A DNA stretch of 22,401 nucleotides from positions 123,320-145,720 of the forward strand of contig SZWC01000577.1 of the NCBI GenBank assembly GCA_023375785.1, in the 5' to 3' direction. Under the pieces are notes generated by a model. The model was given only the letters and a program-made list of their open reading frames with translations, ran no database searches and was not told the origin of the DNA. This stretch comes from Penium margaritaceum (Eukaryota > Streptophyta > Zygnematophyceae > Desmidiales > Peniaceae). Position 1 is the first letter of the stretch; each line of letters opens with the position of its first letter. The position numbers were made by a program, and so were the translations under genes. This document shows, one piece after another, positions 1 to 9,389 of this stretch.

Positions 1-689
1 CTTCCACTGTTGCTAGTGCTGTTGTTTCCCTTGTACCCAGAGGATGAGGTATTGCGGAAGGTGCCGCTGCTCCGTGAGGCAAAGGCAGCCATGTTTGCTT
101 CACTACTGCTACGACGCATGGCTTCATTCCGCACATACTCAGAGACGGTGGTGTAGGAAACTAGATCTTCAGTCCACCCTCCAATCACTGTTATCATGGG
201 GCCCCAACTTTCCGGCAGCGTCATCAGAAAGATCATGGCCTGCATGTCGGATTTCAGGTCCCACCCCATGCCGGTGGCTTGTTGCAAGAGCGTCTCAAAC
301 TTCTGCATGAAGGCGGAGACATCCTCCCCTTCACCAAGCCTCATGCTGATGAGGTTTTGTAGAATGAAGAGACGGTTGGCAAGTGAGGAGGACTGGAACA
401 CCTTGCCGAGTTTGGCGTATGCCGCGGCTGCCACTGTACAACCGCTGATGTGCGAAAGGACTGAGGGTTGTATGGAGGACACAAGAATGGCGAGAGCCTT
501 CTTGTTGAGCTTGACCCATGCCACAAGGTCAGCACCCTCCTCCTTTGGTGCTGGGATACTTCCGTCAAAATATCCTAGCAGATCTCTGTCATCCATGATG
601 ATCTCAAACTGCCACTTCCAGAGTGCAAACCCCTCTCCATCAAACTTGAGGATGGGCGAATGATTCCCTGGTTCCCCTGTCCCTGCCAT
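1..689 (-). CDS. Ty1/copia retrotransposon Gag-like protein (UBN2 type), partial at the window edge
   Basis: Read on the minus strand, the frame from ATG at 689-687 stays open for 229 codons to base 1, so the C-terminus lies outside the window. The N-terminus begins MAGTGEPGN and is followed by SPILKFDGEGFALWKWQFEI, the F-G-x(n)-W-x3-[MF] entry signature of copia Gag. Next come MDDRDLLGYFDGS, KLNKKALAIL, VFQSSSLANRLFIL, ISMRLGEGEDVSAFMQKF and LMTLPESWGPM, in the usual order for the UBN2/retrotran_gag family. The last visible part is Ser/Asn/Gly-rich, as found just before a zinc knuckle. In the element Gag would form the virus-like particle that packages RNA. No stop or frameshift is seen. The frame is open upstream of the ATG to a TAA near 800, so the start is inferred. 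No LTR or primer-binding site was found upstream, so the 5' end of this element is missing, spliced or diverged. Confidence 0.85.
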   Translation of the reverse strand, partial: MAGTGEPGNHSPILKFDGEGFALWKWQFEIIMDDRDLLGYFDGSIPAPKEEGADLVAWVKLNKKALAILVSSIQPSVLSHISGCTVAAAAYAKLGKVFQSSSLANRLFILQNLISMRLGEGEDVSAFMQKFETLLQQATGMGWDLKSDMQAMIFLMTLPESWGPMITVIGGWTEDLVSYTTVSEYVRNEAMRRSSSEANMAAFASRSSGTFRNTSSSGYKGNNSTSNSG

Positions 690-820
690 CCCCACAACTA
701 CAACTGCTTCAGCTGCTGCACCTGTTGTTGATGCCGATGAACCTGTGTTTGAGGCCGCTGTAGGCTGTTGGTGAGAAGAGGAAAACTGCTTCCCCTGTTA
801 CCGTTGGCTGTTGCAAGCAG

Positions 821-860
821 ATGTAGGCTAATGTAGGCTGATGTAGGCTGATGTCAGCTC
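821..860. repeat. 10-bp minisatellite, unit ATGTAGGCTG
   Basis: About three clean copies of ATGTAGGCT(A/G) are followed by a diverged fourth, starting at 821, 831, 841 and 851. A related GTAGGCTG lies near 760. The unit length matches the 10-11-bp arrays elsewhere in the window but the unit sequence is unrelated. Confidence 0.85.
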
Positions 861-930
861 CCAAGGTAGAAAGGTGCAGATGTGTTGCATTCCCCTCCTG
901 CTGATGTTGCCCTGCAAACAGAGAAGTTGG

Positions 931-952
931 GTGAGAGCGAAGGCGCTCTCAC
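931..952. other. Perfect 9-bp hairpin with a 4-nt loop
   Basis: The arms GTGAGAGCG (931-939) and CGCTCTCAC (944-952) are perfect reverse complements around AAGG. There is no T-run after it, and its role is unknown. It lies between the Gag start and the tRNA-shaped fold. Confidence 0.7.
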
Positions 953-993
953 TGCTTGTGACCTTAGCGGTTGCGTGCGTGAAACTTCCCTAA

Positions 994-1046
994 CCAGAGG
1001 AGTGGGCCCATAACCCTTTGTTAGCTACTGAGCTAACCACCTCTGG
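994..1046 (-). other. 53-nt tRNA-shaped fold (tRNA-derived or SINE-like relic)
   Basis: On the minus strand the segment begins CCAGAGG and ends CCTCTGG, a perfect 7-bp acceptor-like stem. Two bases later comes a D-arm-like hairpin with arms GTTAGCT and AGCTAAC around CAGT. TTAGCTCAGTAGC resembles a polymerase III A box. The remaining part (AAAGGGTTATGGGCCCACT) is too short for both an anticodon arm and a T arm, and it lacks a clear GGTTCRANNCC B box. It is therefore not a functional tRNA. A degraded tRNA or SINE head is possible, as is chance. Confidence 0.3.
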
Positions 1047-1541
1047 CAAAGAAGCCGCGAAACCGAAAAGCTCACAAAGGTTTTTAGGCCTTCTTCCTTT
1101 GTTGACATGTGTAATGCACCCCAAACTTAATCAGGCATACACTTCACCTTCAAGAGTACTAACGCCTTAGCATTACATCTCAAGAAGAGCTCAAGTCGTC
1201 AATACGCAAGAGAGCATCAAGCAAGGGTTGATTGATATGCATGCAAGACAAGTCCTTTTATAGATGTATGTCCAGTCCTAGAACTCAAAAGCACATTCCT
1301 GGGAAGTGGCCTGAACCAGCCATGTCACCAATAGACTTGCACTGTGGGCTTGACACATAAGCATCCTAGTGTCAAGGTGACAGACCAACCATGTAGCGTC
1401 CAAGAAGCTACGGACTTTCTTTCTTGGAAGCTTCTACAGCAAACAAGATATGCATGGGGCCAGGATCGACCTCATGACCTCTCACTTGGCCAAATCAACA
1501 AAATGGCCAAGGTAACCACTCACCCACATGGTGTGCTCACA

Positions 1542-1629
1542 GGTCATATCTCACAAGAGACAGAGCATAGTTGAGTCACACTACAACGGATCTAGGGGTC
1601 ATACCTCCACAAGGGGCAGAGCATTCCTG
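1542..1629. repeat. Imperfect direct repeat, two ~32-bp copies
   Basis: GGTCATATCTCACAAG...GACAGAGCAT (from 1542) and GGTCATACCTCCACAAG...GGCAGAGCAT (from about 1597) are clearly related copies about 55 bp apart. A shorter relative, CCTCATGACCTCTCAC, lies near 1470. The source is not known. Confidence 0.6.
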
Positions 1630-2075
1630 ATCCGTCCTACAACACTGAACAAGGGGCAAAAATATTCAACACTACCGCCTTCTCGCGCCTTGCCGCTTCG
1701 TCCATAGCTTACATCAGAAGCTCTGCGTGACGCATCCTCCACGCTGAAGAAACGCCTTGTCATCCTGAGAAGGCCCTGCGCGCATTTCCGCACCCGTGGC
1801 CAACAACTGGTGACGAGTCGCCCACATCAACCGCAAGTAACTCTCGAGCCGTCGTCTGCCGTCAACTACCAAGAAGCTTCCTGCAGTCTCCCATCCGCCG
1901 CCATCGCATCGCATCTGCTTCCGCTGGTATCTCCTCCCTTTCATCCTGCCTCGTCAGTATCATCTGCTCCTTCCTCGCCGCCATCTTCATCTTGCCCGAA
2001 TCCATCGTCTCGAGCCGCCTTCTCACATCGCCTCCTCGCCTCGTCAGCAGCTGCAGCCAAAACTGCCGCTGTCAG

Positions 2076-2288
2076 GATATCGGACACCACCAGTCTTCCT
2101 GCTCCCACTTCCAAGCCAACTGGGGAACAAGCCATCACTCTCCTGGCATCAGCAGCTCAGTGTCCCTGCCCGCTGCCTGACTCTCCCTACCGCAACCAAC
2201 CTCTTCAGCTGACAGGATATCGGACACCACCAGTCTTCTTGCTCCCACTTCCGAGCCAACTGGGGAACAAGCCGTCAATCTCGTGAAC
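2076..2288. repeat. 140-bp tandem pair with GATATCGGACACCACC
   Basis: Two copies start at 2076 and 2216, 140 bp apart. Each carries GATATCGGACACCACCAGTC, then a CTGCTCCCACTTCC core, then a CCAACTGGGGAACAAGCC core. The same pair with the same 140-bp spacing is at 11034 and 11174, so the duplication predates the split of the two blocks. Confidence 0.85.
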
Positions 2289-2620
2289 ACTGAAAAGAAG
2301 CAGTTGCATCGCTCTGTATTTCTACCGCATCGCCTCCACCTGCTGCGCCGCGTCTCATCTCCGCTCCCTTCGCTCGCGTCGCTCTCTGCCTCTCGTCTCC
2401 TCCAGCCTTCGGCCTTCGTCTTCATTCGCCTCCATCATCCTTCTCCTCCTCGCTCCAGTTTCCTCTACTTCATCAGCCGCCCGTTCCTGTCTCATCTCTG
2501 TCTCTCCATCATCAACATCATCCGCACCGCCTCTGCATTTGTCTCCTCATCATCATCAGCATCCTCCGCACCGCCCTTCCATCCATCATCAAGCATCACC
2601 ATCATCAGCGTCGCCTTATC

Positions 2621-3178
2621 GCACACGTGGTTCCGCCCCTGCGCCCACTCATCAGTCAATTGCTTCCTCCACTTCCGCAAATCGCTCTCAGCTCGGCACA
2701 AGGATCCGCGCGGTCGCATCACCTTTTCCGCGACGACCTGCGCCCACGCCAAACCTTTCAGCAGCGCACGAGGTTTCACCCCTATGCCCATTCATCAATC
2801 AATCGTTTCCTCCTCCGCGTCGTTTTTCAGCTCGGCAAAAGGATCCGCCCGGTCGAATCGCCTTTTCCACGACGACATGCGCCCACGCTGTACCCTCCTC
2901 CAGCGCACGTGGTTTTGCCCCTGCGCCTACTCATCCATCAATTGTTGTTCTCCGCTTCAGCATCAACTTCAGCCCGGCACAAGGATCCGCTCGGTCGCAT
3001 CGCTCGAGTTGCGACGACGCGCGCCCACAACGAAAACTTCCATCATCGCACGTGGCTCGCCCCTGCGCCCACTCCATCATCATCAGCCTCAAATTCACCA
3101 GCAACCATCAGCATCTGTGAACGGCACAGGGATCCGCTCGGTCGTATCGCTCGAATCGTGACGACCTGCACCCACGCC
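2621..3178. repeat. Four ~140-bp tandem modules with a CACGTGG head
   Basis: Modules start at 2621, 2764, 2903 and 3046, with spacings of 143, 139 and 143 bp. Each contains GC(A/G)CACGTGG or a variant, then CCCCTGCGCCCACTC, a variable Ser-codon-rich middle, GGCACAAGGATCCGC, and a tail of the type GACGACCTGCRCCCACGCC. CACGTG is a G-box/E-box core, but there is no evidence that it acts as a promoter element. Two further modules occur in the second leader block. Confidence 0.85.
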
Positions 3179-3398
3179 AGTTGTGCCAGAGTTGTGCCAG
3201 AGTTGTGCCAGAACTGTGCCAGAGTTGTGCCAGAGCTGTGCCAAAGTTGTGCAGGAGTTGTGCCAGAGTTGTGCCAGAGTTGTGCCATAGTTGTGCCAGA
3301 GTTGTGCCACAGTTGTGCCAGAGTTGTGCCAGAGATGTGCCACTGTTGTGCCAGAGCTGTGCCAGATTTGTGCCAGGGTTGTGCAAGAGTCGTGCCGC
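3179..3398. repeat. Array A: ~20 copies of 11-bp unit AGTTGTGCCAG
   Basis: About 20 tandem units of AGTTGTGCCAG with single-base variants fill 220 bp without a gap. Because 11 is not a multiple of three, every frame passes through the same 33-bp cycle and yields Cys/Val-rich peptides of the type CQSCARVVPEL. The long open frames crossing it are by-products. The array begins directly after the leader-block tail CTGCACCCACGCC and ends about 45 bp before the ATG of the Pro/Ala-rich frame. Confidence 0.95.
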
Positions 3399-3443
3399 CG
3401 TGTCACCCGCAACTCCAGTGTCACCCGCGGCACAGCATCTGCA

Positions 3444-6266
3444 ATGGCTCGCCCTTCAGGCACGGGGTCCGCGCCTTCAAACGGGGGGGTTGAGCGTGCC
3501 ACGAGACGGACCTTTCGACGATAGTCCACGGGCCGTGTCACAGCTGGCGCAAGAAGGTCTGCGTCACCAGCCGTAGCAGCCTCACCCGGTGCAACTCCAG
3601 GAGCACCACCGGCACCAGCCCCTTCCGCGGTAGCAGTAGCATCACCTGGAGCCCCTCCGGCCCCAGTTCCTTCCTCGGCACCGGCAGTGGCGACGACATC
3701 TGAAGCCATGCTGGCACCAACCCCTTCCGCGGCACCGGCAAGGGCGACGACATCTGAAGCCCCGCCGGCACCTTCCGCGGCACCGCAAGCTTCAGCGGCG
3801 TCCGAGGCAGCAGCATTACCTAGAGGCCCTCCGGCACCAGGTCATTCCGCAGCACCAAACGTAGCAGCATCCCCTGGGGCACCCCCAATACCAAGCCCCG
3901 CCGCAGTGGTAGCAGCAGCGTCACCCAGGACGCCTCTGCCATCTGGCCCTGCTGCGCCCCCGGCGGCAACGACACCTGCAGGAGTACCGCCACCGCCCGG
4001 CCCTTCTGCACCAACCGCGCACTCCTCCTCTCCACCGGCCTCACGCGGAATTCCACAGCCCCTGCTCAGCGCCGGTACGATCATGGAGGGCACACAGACA
4101 CGTTTGGAAGAGAGCTCTGGGGGCCGTGGAGATCACCCCAAGGCTGACCATCTGCTGGACGTGGTGAGCAGCGTCGTCCTGCATCTGCTGGATGAACTCC
4201 CGGAGGTAGTCCGCGCAAGCTTAGGGGACTCTTTCTTCAACCACGCCTGGCAAGTGGCCCTGAAGGGAGCGGCCAAGACTGCCCTTGCTTTGGGGCCGCA
4301 AGCACGACAGGTGCAGCTACTGGAGACAGCGGGGGCCAAGCGTCTCTTTTCGGTGCTCCGCGACCTCCTCAACCTGCGTCCAACGCAGGCCATGGCAGGT
4401 GTGGCAACGCTCCTGGACACGGTACAACCTGATCATAACGTGGATGCTGCCCGCGAATGGTGGCTCCTGGTCCGCCGTGACCAGTCCGCGAATCCCACAC
4501 GCCGCTATGTACACCTGCTCCAAGAGCGTGCCCGGGCACTCACTATATACCACGCCGCCCGCATGCCGGCAGGAACGATGGAAGTACCAGACCGCAAGAC
4601 AACGGCGGAACTTTGGAGGTGGGGCTACCTCTTTGGGCTCACCTCCCGCAGGTGGGGACTGCAATACACGGCAGCGGAGCTTGCAGTCGTCTCCGCGGTG
4701 GAGCAGCAGCATGAGCATTGGTTCGCCACAATCGCCAACGCCTGGCAGCTGACTCAAGACAGCGCCATGCGCCAACGGGCCGTAACCGCGGTAGCCGAAG
4801 GGTTATGGAAATCCATCCAGGGAACACACACGGCACTATCAGAAGAAGCAGTACGTCACTGGGCCCGAGAAGCAATCAACGTGTGTCGGGAGGAGAAGAA
4901 CCGCACCCACATCGAAACCGAAGAGGCGCAGGAGTACCTCCGCGATTCTCCCTATCTCACAAGCATGAGGGAACGGCTGCGGGCACTTTGGCANCAGCGG
5001 AGCTGGCAGCCGTCTCTGCGGCGGAGCAGCAGCATGAGCATTGGTTCGCCGCAATCGCCAACGCCTGGCAGCTGACTCAAGACAGCGCCATGCGCCAACG
5101 GGCCGTAACCGCGGTAGCCGAAGGGTTATGGAAATCCCTCCAGGGAACACACACGGCACTATCAGAAGAAGCAGTACGTCACTGGGCCCGAGAAGCAATC
5201 AACGTGTGTCGGGAGGAGAAGAACCGCACCCACATCGAAACCGAAGAGGCGCAGGAGTACCTCCGCAACTCTCCCAATCTCACAAGCATGAGGGAACGGC
5301 TGCGGGCACTTTGGCAAGAGATGGCAGAAGAGCAGAGGAGGAAGGAGGAGGTGGCAGCGGAGCAAAAGGCGGCACAAGTAGAGGCTCTGGTGGAAGCTGT
5401 GATCGCGGCTGCGGAACGCGAAGCAGGAACGGAAGGCGTGACAGGACAAGAGACGAAAACCACCCCGGAGATTGAGGCAGCGGATGCAGGGGAAGCGGCG
5501 GCCGCGGCAAAATAAGCGGCAGGGACACAGACGGCAGAACAGTAAGAAAAGGCACAGGTGGAAAGCGGAGGACGAGCCCAACATGTGCTTGCCTACGCAA
5601 GGGCTGCAACAGCCAGGAGGGAGGTATGGAAGAACACCTCACAGCCAGTCCTGTCCCCTGCTCTGCTCGACATAAGGGCCAAACTCCAGCGCGCGGCCAG
5701 AAGGGCTACGGCATCCGCGGCTCCCGGAAAGCAGGCGGTTCACACGGCGTCAGTCAGCCGGGAGGCTGAGCCACACAAGGATTCCGCTACGAAGAAACGG
5801 GCGCCATCCGCGGAGACTACACCAACATCCCATCGCAAAAAGAAAGGAAAGCGGACTGTTGAAGACAGCTCCGCCACTACCACCCCCGCCAAGCGCAGCA
5901 AAACCGAACCCCGCCAGCCTGTTGACTTGGAGCAGCTCGCGCAGGTCTAGCGAAGCATCGCCCAGGCAATGGAGCTGCTCCTGGCGGTATCCCGCAACGT
6001 CCCAATGCCGGCCGGATCGGTTCCGACCCAACTTCAACCCATCATGGGGGGCGCGGGCGCCGCATCGTAACACAGGCAGGGGATTGAAGAAGATGCCGCG
6101 GTGACTACGGCAAAACAGAAGGCAGGTGGGGTGGTGATCTCCGAACTCAGCGAATCACCACCACCTGATGAGGACCAGCCAATCGCGAGAGGGTGGGGTC
6201 TGCTGCGACTCCCCGAGGCAGCACCGGAACAAAAGGCAGAGCCAGAGGCAGGCAAAGTCCAATGCC
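3444..6266 (+). pseudogene. Unrecognised Pro/Ala-rich, Gag-like reading frame with five in-frame stops
   Basis: ATG at 3444 (context GCAATGG) starts MARPSGTGSAPSNGG. In-frame stops are TAG 3522, TAA 5513, TAA 5543, TAG 5948 and TAA 6068, yet the frame resumes as plausible protein after each one. The order is a basic N-terminus, a long Pro/Ala/Ser low-complexity part (about 3540-4060), and a helical globular part (about 4140-4990; e.g. LLDVVSSVVLHLLDELPEVV and REWWLLVRRDQSANPTRRYV). An E/Q/A coiled coil (5317-5512), a Lys/Arg-rich part with KKRAPSA and HRKKKGKR (possible nuclear signal), and a last segment running into array B follow. I recognise no family. The layout resembles a retroelement Gag, but no zinc knuckle is seen. 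An assembly duplication (4672-5316) breaks the frame; without it, the segment between the first two stops is one open frame. A decayed gene is the simplest reading. Confidence 0.5.
4672..5316. repeat. 322-bp tandem duplication joined by a single N (assembly artefact)
   Basis: 4672-4993 and 4995-5316 are the same 322-bp segment, about 97% identical by eye, separated only by N4994. Both copies start CAGCGGAGCT and end CACTTTGGCA. The copy offset of 323 shifts the frame by two and creates a false C-terminus. The pattern fits two overlapping contig ends, perhaps from two alleles or paralogues, joined without being merged. Confidence 0.85.
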
Positions 6267-6380
6267 TAAGCATTGCCAGGCATTGCCCATGCATTGGCAG
6301 GCATTGCCCAGGCATTGCTCGGCATTGCCCAGGCATTGCCATGTATTGCCAGGCATTGCCCATGCATTGCCAGGCATTGT
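6262..6380 (+). repeat. Array B: 10-11-bp units of GGCATTGCC(C)A
   Basis: About 11 units of GCATTGCC with CA(G/T) linkers run between the Pro/Ala-rich frame and the hAT-1 transposase. Orientation is consistent: GGCATTGCC here but GGCAATGCC in array C, its reverse complement. The hAT-1 similarity begins at the next base, so the array occupies the place where the N-terminal BED finger should be. Confidence 0.9.
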
Positions 6381-8909
6381 CTGTACAAAGGCCTCGGACC
6401 TGAGTGGGGTACCAAGGACAAACCTGTGGCCTCGCTGAAGCTGTGGGAGACGTTTGAGAGAGGATCCACCGCAGCAGCTGCTGGTGTCGTCTTGGAAGCC
6501 GATAGCGATGACGACAACCCGATGCCCTCTCAGACCCAACGGAGGGAGAGCACCTCCGACATGGTTCCTGTCTTCGACATCAAGCGAGCTTCTTCCTTCC
6601 GCCAGTCCAGCATGGACCAGCATCTGGAGCGTGGCCACAACGACCGGTGCGAGCTAAGCATCGTGAAGCTGATGTGCGTCACTGCATCGCCAATCTCCTT
6701 CAATCAGGAGGCGGCGTTGTTGGAGGTGGTGAAGAATGGCCGGAAGACCTCCTCCGGATTTTGGCTTCCAAGTCGCACAACAGTTGTGGAGGACCTTCTG
6801 TCGAAGCTTGACAAAGAGCTCGAAGAGCTCGATGCTCCCCTCAGGTAGGCCTGGGACATTTACGGATGCTCAGTGCCTGTTGATGAGTGGTCTGACCGCC
6901 AAGTCCGTCCCATCTACAATGCGATGGCGTGTAACGCGCAAGGATCTGTGCACCTCTACTCGCGTGATGCCAGCGGTCTCAGTCGTGACGCTGACCATAC
7001 CGCAGCAATGATTGAAGTAGCCATCAAGATACTGGGGGAGAAGATGGTGGTCTCCGTCATATGTGACAACACCTCCACCAACAAGAAGGCATTCACGGAC
7101 CTGAAGTAGAAGTACCCCTCCCTCTTCTTCCAGTGATGCTGCGCACACAACATCGACCTGTTCAATGAAGGACGTGTTCAAGACGGACTGGGGTGGATCA
7201 ATCATCAGCATGTGTGAGAAGGTAGTGTCGTACGTGTAGAACAATGATCTGCCACGCTCCTGGCTACGCGAGAGGAGTGACGGCAAGATGCTGTTGGACC
7301 GGTGCAAGACCAGGTTTGCCTCAGCGTTTGACATGGTTGACCGCCAGCTGGACCAAAAGGAAAATCTGGAGACCATGGTTGATACGGACCTGTAGAGGTA
7401 GATGGGGATGAGGCGGGATGCAGGTTTCAAAGCAAGGAAGAAGGAGGTGCGCCATATCGTACGCCGCAGGGTCTATTCGCTGTAGGTACGCCAGCTCCGG
7501 GACCTGTTGGAGCCTTTGGTGAGGGCCTTGCGGGTGGCTGACAGGAAGGTGGCTCTGCAGGTGAGATTTATGAGGGCCTGCTTGATTGTGCAGAAGAGCT
7601 GAAGGTGCTAGCTGAGAAGAAGGGCATGAATCCAGCAAAGGTTGCTAAGTCTCGCGTGTAGTTTGTGCTTGTACGTCTCCATTCTCGCTGGAACAAAGAC
7701 ATGGCCTGTCCCCTATACGCTGCTGCACGTAAGATGCACCTTGAGCACTTTGGGAATGATCTCTCACTTGACTCAGCAAGCATGCACGCATGGTAGTGTG
7801 TTGTGGATGCTTTGGTTCCAGCAGACAAGCATGATGATCTCCTTCTTGAGATATCAACCTTCCAGAATGGCCAGGTCATGGTGAACTCTGTTCCCATAGT
7901 AACTGCAGCAAAGAATGCCAAGGCGGTGGCTGCAGAGGCTAAGGTGCAAAGCAAGAGCATGACGGCTTTTGAATGGCATGTAAACTACATGCACTGCATG
8001 CCTAGCTTGCGTGATATTGCGCTGAAGGTGCTCTCTCAACCATGTTCTTCCTCTGTATGTGAACGTGTGTTCTCCACGCACGAGTTGGTGCACACTGCAC
8101 GTAGGAACCATCTCCTTGTCTCAACGCTCGAGCTGCTCGTCCGATGCAACGTCAGATTGTGCAAGGTGTGTGGCAAGAGCGGCGAGCGAGCAGCCAGGCA
8201 ACTGTCGGCGACAGCAGAAGCAGAATGAGCAGCACATGAGGGAGAAGTCAGTGAAGACGACGGGGAGATTCTGGAGGAGGGAGAGGAGGTGGGGTTGCTC
8301 AACGGTGCTCATGATGGGAGTAATGATAGTGGTGAGGGTGGGGGGGGGATGAAGAAGAGGAAGCAGTTGGAGCAGAGGCGGATGATGATGTGGTGGAGAT
8401 ACACGCAAACATCCGGGTGCTGGTTGATACACCCATGCTGCCACATGCTCGCCATGTTTGCATGCTGCAGGAGACCCCCTGTGGTCTCTACCCCTAGCAA
8501 CAGGCAGAGCAACCGTAACCAGACACGCGTGACCTCAACAGTAGTAGATGCAACAACCCTAGCAGCAGCTCCTGGAACCTCTGCAACTCATGCAGCTGCT
8601 GCCACTACTGCAGAATCTGCAACACCTGAGACTGCTGCAAGTCCTGCAACACTTGCAACTCATACAACTCCAACAACTCTTGCAACATCAACAGCAGCTG
8701 ATGCAACAACCCCAGACAGAGAGGGAGGTGCAGATGACACAACTGAGCCTGCACCAAGAGACACAGGTCCAGAGGAGAGTGTCAAGAACAGCCATGCTCA
8801 GGAGCAGAATGATGCAGTTGGAAGAGACAACACATCCTCCCGTGCATCGGGCACAAAACGCTTTGCTATAACTGAAAATCAAACTAAGTGTGGACGTGCT
8901 AAGAAGTAG
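6381..8909 (+). pseudogene. hAT transposase pseudogene (hAT-1), DUF659 and hAT_C, BED finger missing
   Basis: The frame aligns along its length with the hAT-2 transposase at 17731-21223. It starts at the equivalent of LYNGQGEAWGTKDQP (here LYKGLGPEWGTKDKP), so the BED zinc finger is absent. Landmarks are SRTTVVEDLLSKLD, VPVDEWSDRQVRPIYNAMA (first catalytic Asp), VICDNTSTNKKAF (second Asp), a damaged C-x2-H site, CKTRFASAFDMVD, and a hAT_C part with PCSSSVCERVFSTHEL. Premature stops are TAG 6846, TAG 7107, TGA 7134, TAG 7237, TAG 7393, TAG 7399, TAG 7483, TAG 7659, TAG 7794 and TGA 8226. Frameshifts lie near 7164 and 7562. After 8226 the same frame runs through an acidic part and a Thr/Ala-rich tail to TAG at 8907. 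It cannot make an active enzyme. hAT-1 and hAT-2 are diverged and not recent duplicates of each other. Confidence 0.88.
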
Positions 8910-9389
8910 GATAGGCATCAATGTACTTGAGATTTCCATGGCCTGAACTTCATATTCATTCTAACTTCCCACATGTGTTACTTGTCATGAATGAAACTTT
9001 GGCAACTTTCCATGGACTGCCATTCTCTGTACTTGAGAAGTATTATGATCTGGTGTCATTTACTTCCTTTCTAGTAGCAATACATCACATAGTGCATATG
9101 TTTGTGGATACATGGCTATGCTGAAGTTGCTGAGTATTCTAGAGACGCTCTTCAATTCACAGTGGTGATAAAAAACGTGTTCATCTTGGTGTACAAGTCT
9201 CATAATGATGCTATGCTAAAAAAGGCAAAAATGGTTCTTTATATAAGTCAGACTTATGCTTCACTGTATGAAATCTGCCATTCCTGAGTAGTTTATAGTA
9301 CTTGAGCATCAATGTGCCTCAGATGGACTACATTGATGCTCGTTGTGGACATCGATGTACCGTTGTACATGGTGCCGCGGTGAACACTG
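8910..9389. other. 3' flank of hAT-1, non-coding, with a subterminal inverted repeat
   Basis: This stretch is AT-richer than its surroundings and has no convincing gene. GCATCAATGT occurs at 8915 and again at 9306. The second copy pairs perfectly with ACATTGATGC at 9330-9339 (10-bp arms, 14-nt loop). CATCGATGTAC follows near 9350. By analogy with the clustered motif at the ends of hAT-2, these may be subterminal transposase-binding repeats of hAT-1. The true terminus was not found because array C begins at about 9390. Confidence 0.4.

Larger units (their letters stand above)
690..1689. other. Non-coding stretch upstream of the copia Gag
   Basis: I see no convincing gene here. The stretch holds a 10-bp minisatellite (821-860), a perfect hairpin (931-952), a tRNA-shaped fold (994-1046) and an imperfect direct repeat (1542-1629). 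On the minus strand a pyrimidine-rich tract ending in TTTGCAG (acceptor edge at 912) could be a 3' splice site for the Gag gene. That would explain the absence of an adjacent primer-binding site, but it is only an inference. Short open frames in this stretch have no recognisable content. Confidence 0.5.
1690..3178 (+). mobile_element. Retrotransposon-like leader block, copy 1 (modular, Ser/Pro/His-rich)
   Basis: This block is homologous to 10660-11777. Shared landmarks in the same order are CTGAAGAAACG (near 1743 and 10699), GTGGCCAACAA, a GATATCGGACACC pair 140 bp apart, and a set of modules beginning GCRCACGTGG. In the second copy the block lies downstream of a copia-type LTR and primer-binding site, so I read both as element 5' internal sequence. 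Here the LTR and primer-binding site are absent and similarity begins near 1690. The frames are open but Ser/Pro/His-rich with no recognised domain. The short segment LKKRLVIL...RGQQLVT keeps its reading in both copies, so some of it may once have been coding. The block ends exactly where array A begins. Confidence 0.6.

Noticed and set aside
196-663. Plus-strand open frame of 155 codons at the left end
   Set aside because: It is the antisense of the copia Gag, which has clear family motifs on the minus strand.
994-1046. A functional tRNA gene
   Set aside because: Only acceptor-like and D-arm-like stems can be drawn. The anticodon and T arms do not fit in 53 nt.
1810-3493. Ser/Pro/His-rich plus-strand frames as host genes
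   Set aside because: They lie in tandem modules, shift between three overlapping frames, have no recognised domain, and recur in the LTR-linked block at 10534-11777.
3522-6070. Reading TAA and TAG as glutamine, which would make the Pro/Ala-rich frame continuous
   Set aside because: The intact hAT-2 transposase (about 900 codons) and the copia Gag (229 codons) have no internal TAA or TAG and use CAA/CAG normally. hAT-2 ends in TAA. The TAGs in hAT-1 fall opposite several different residues.
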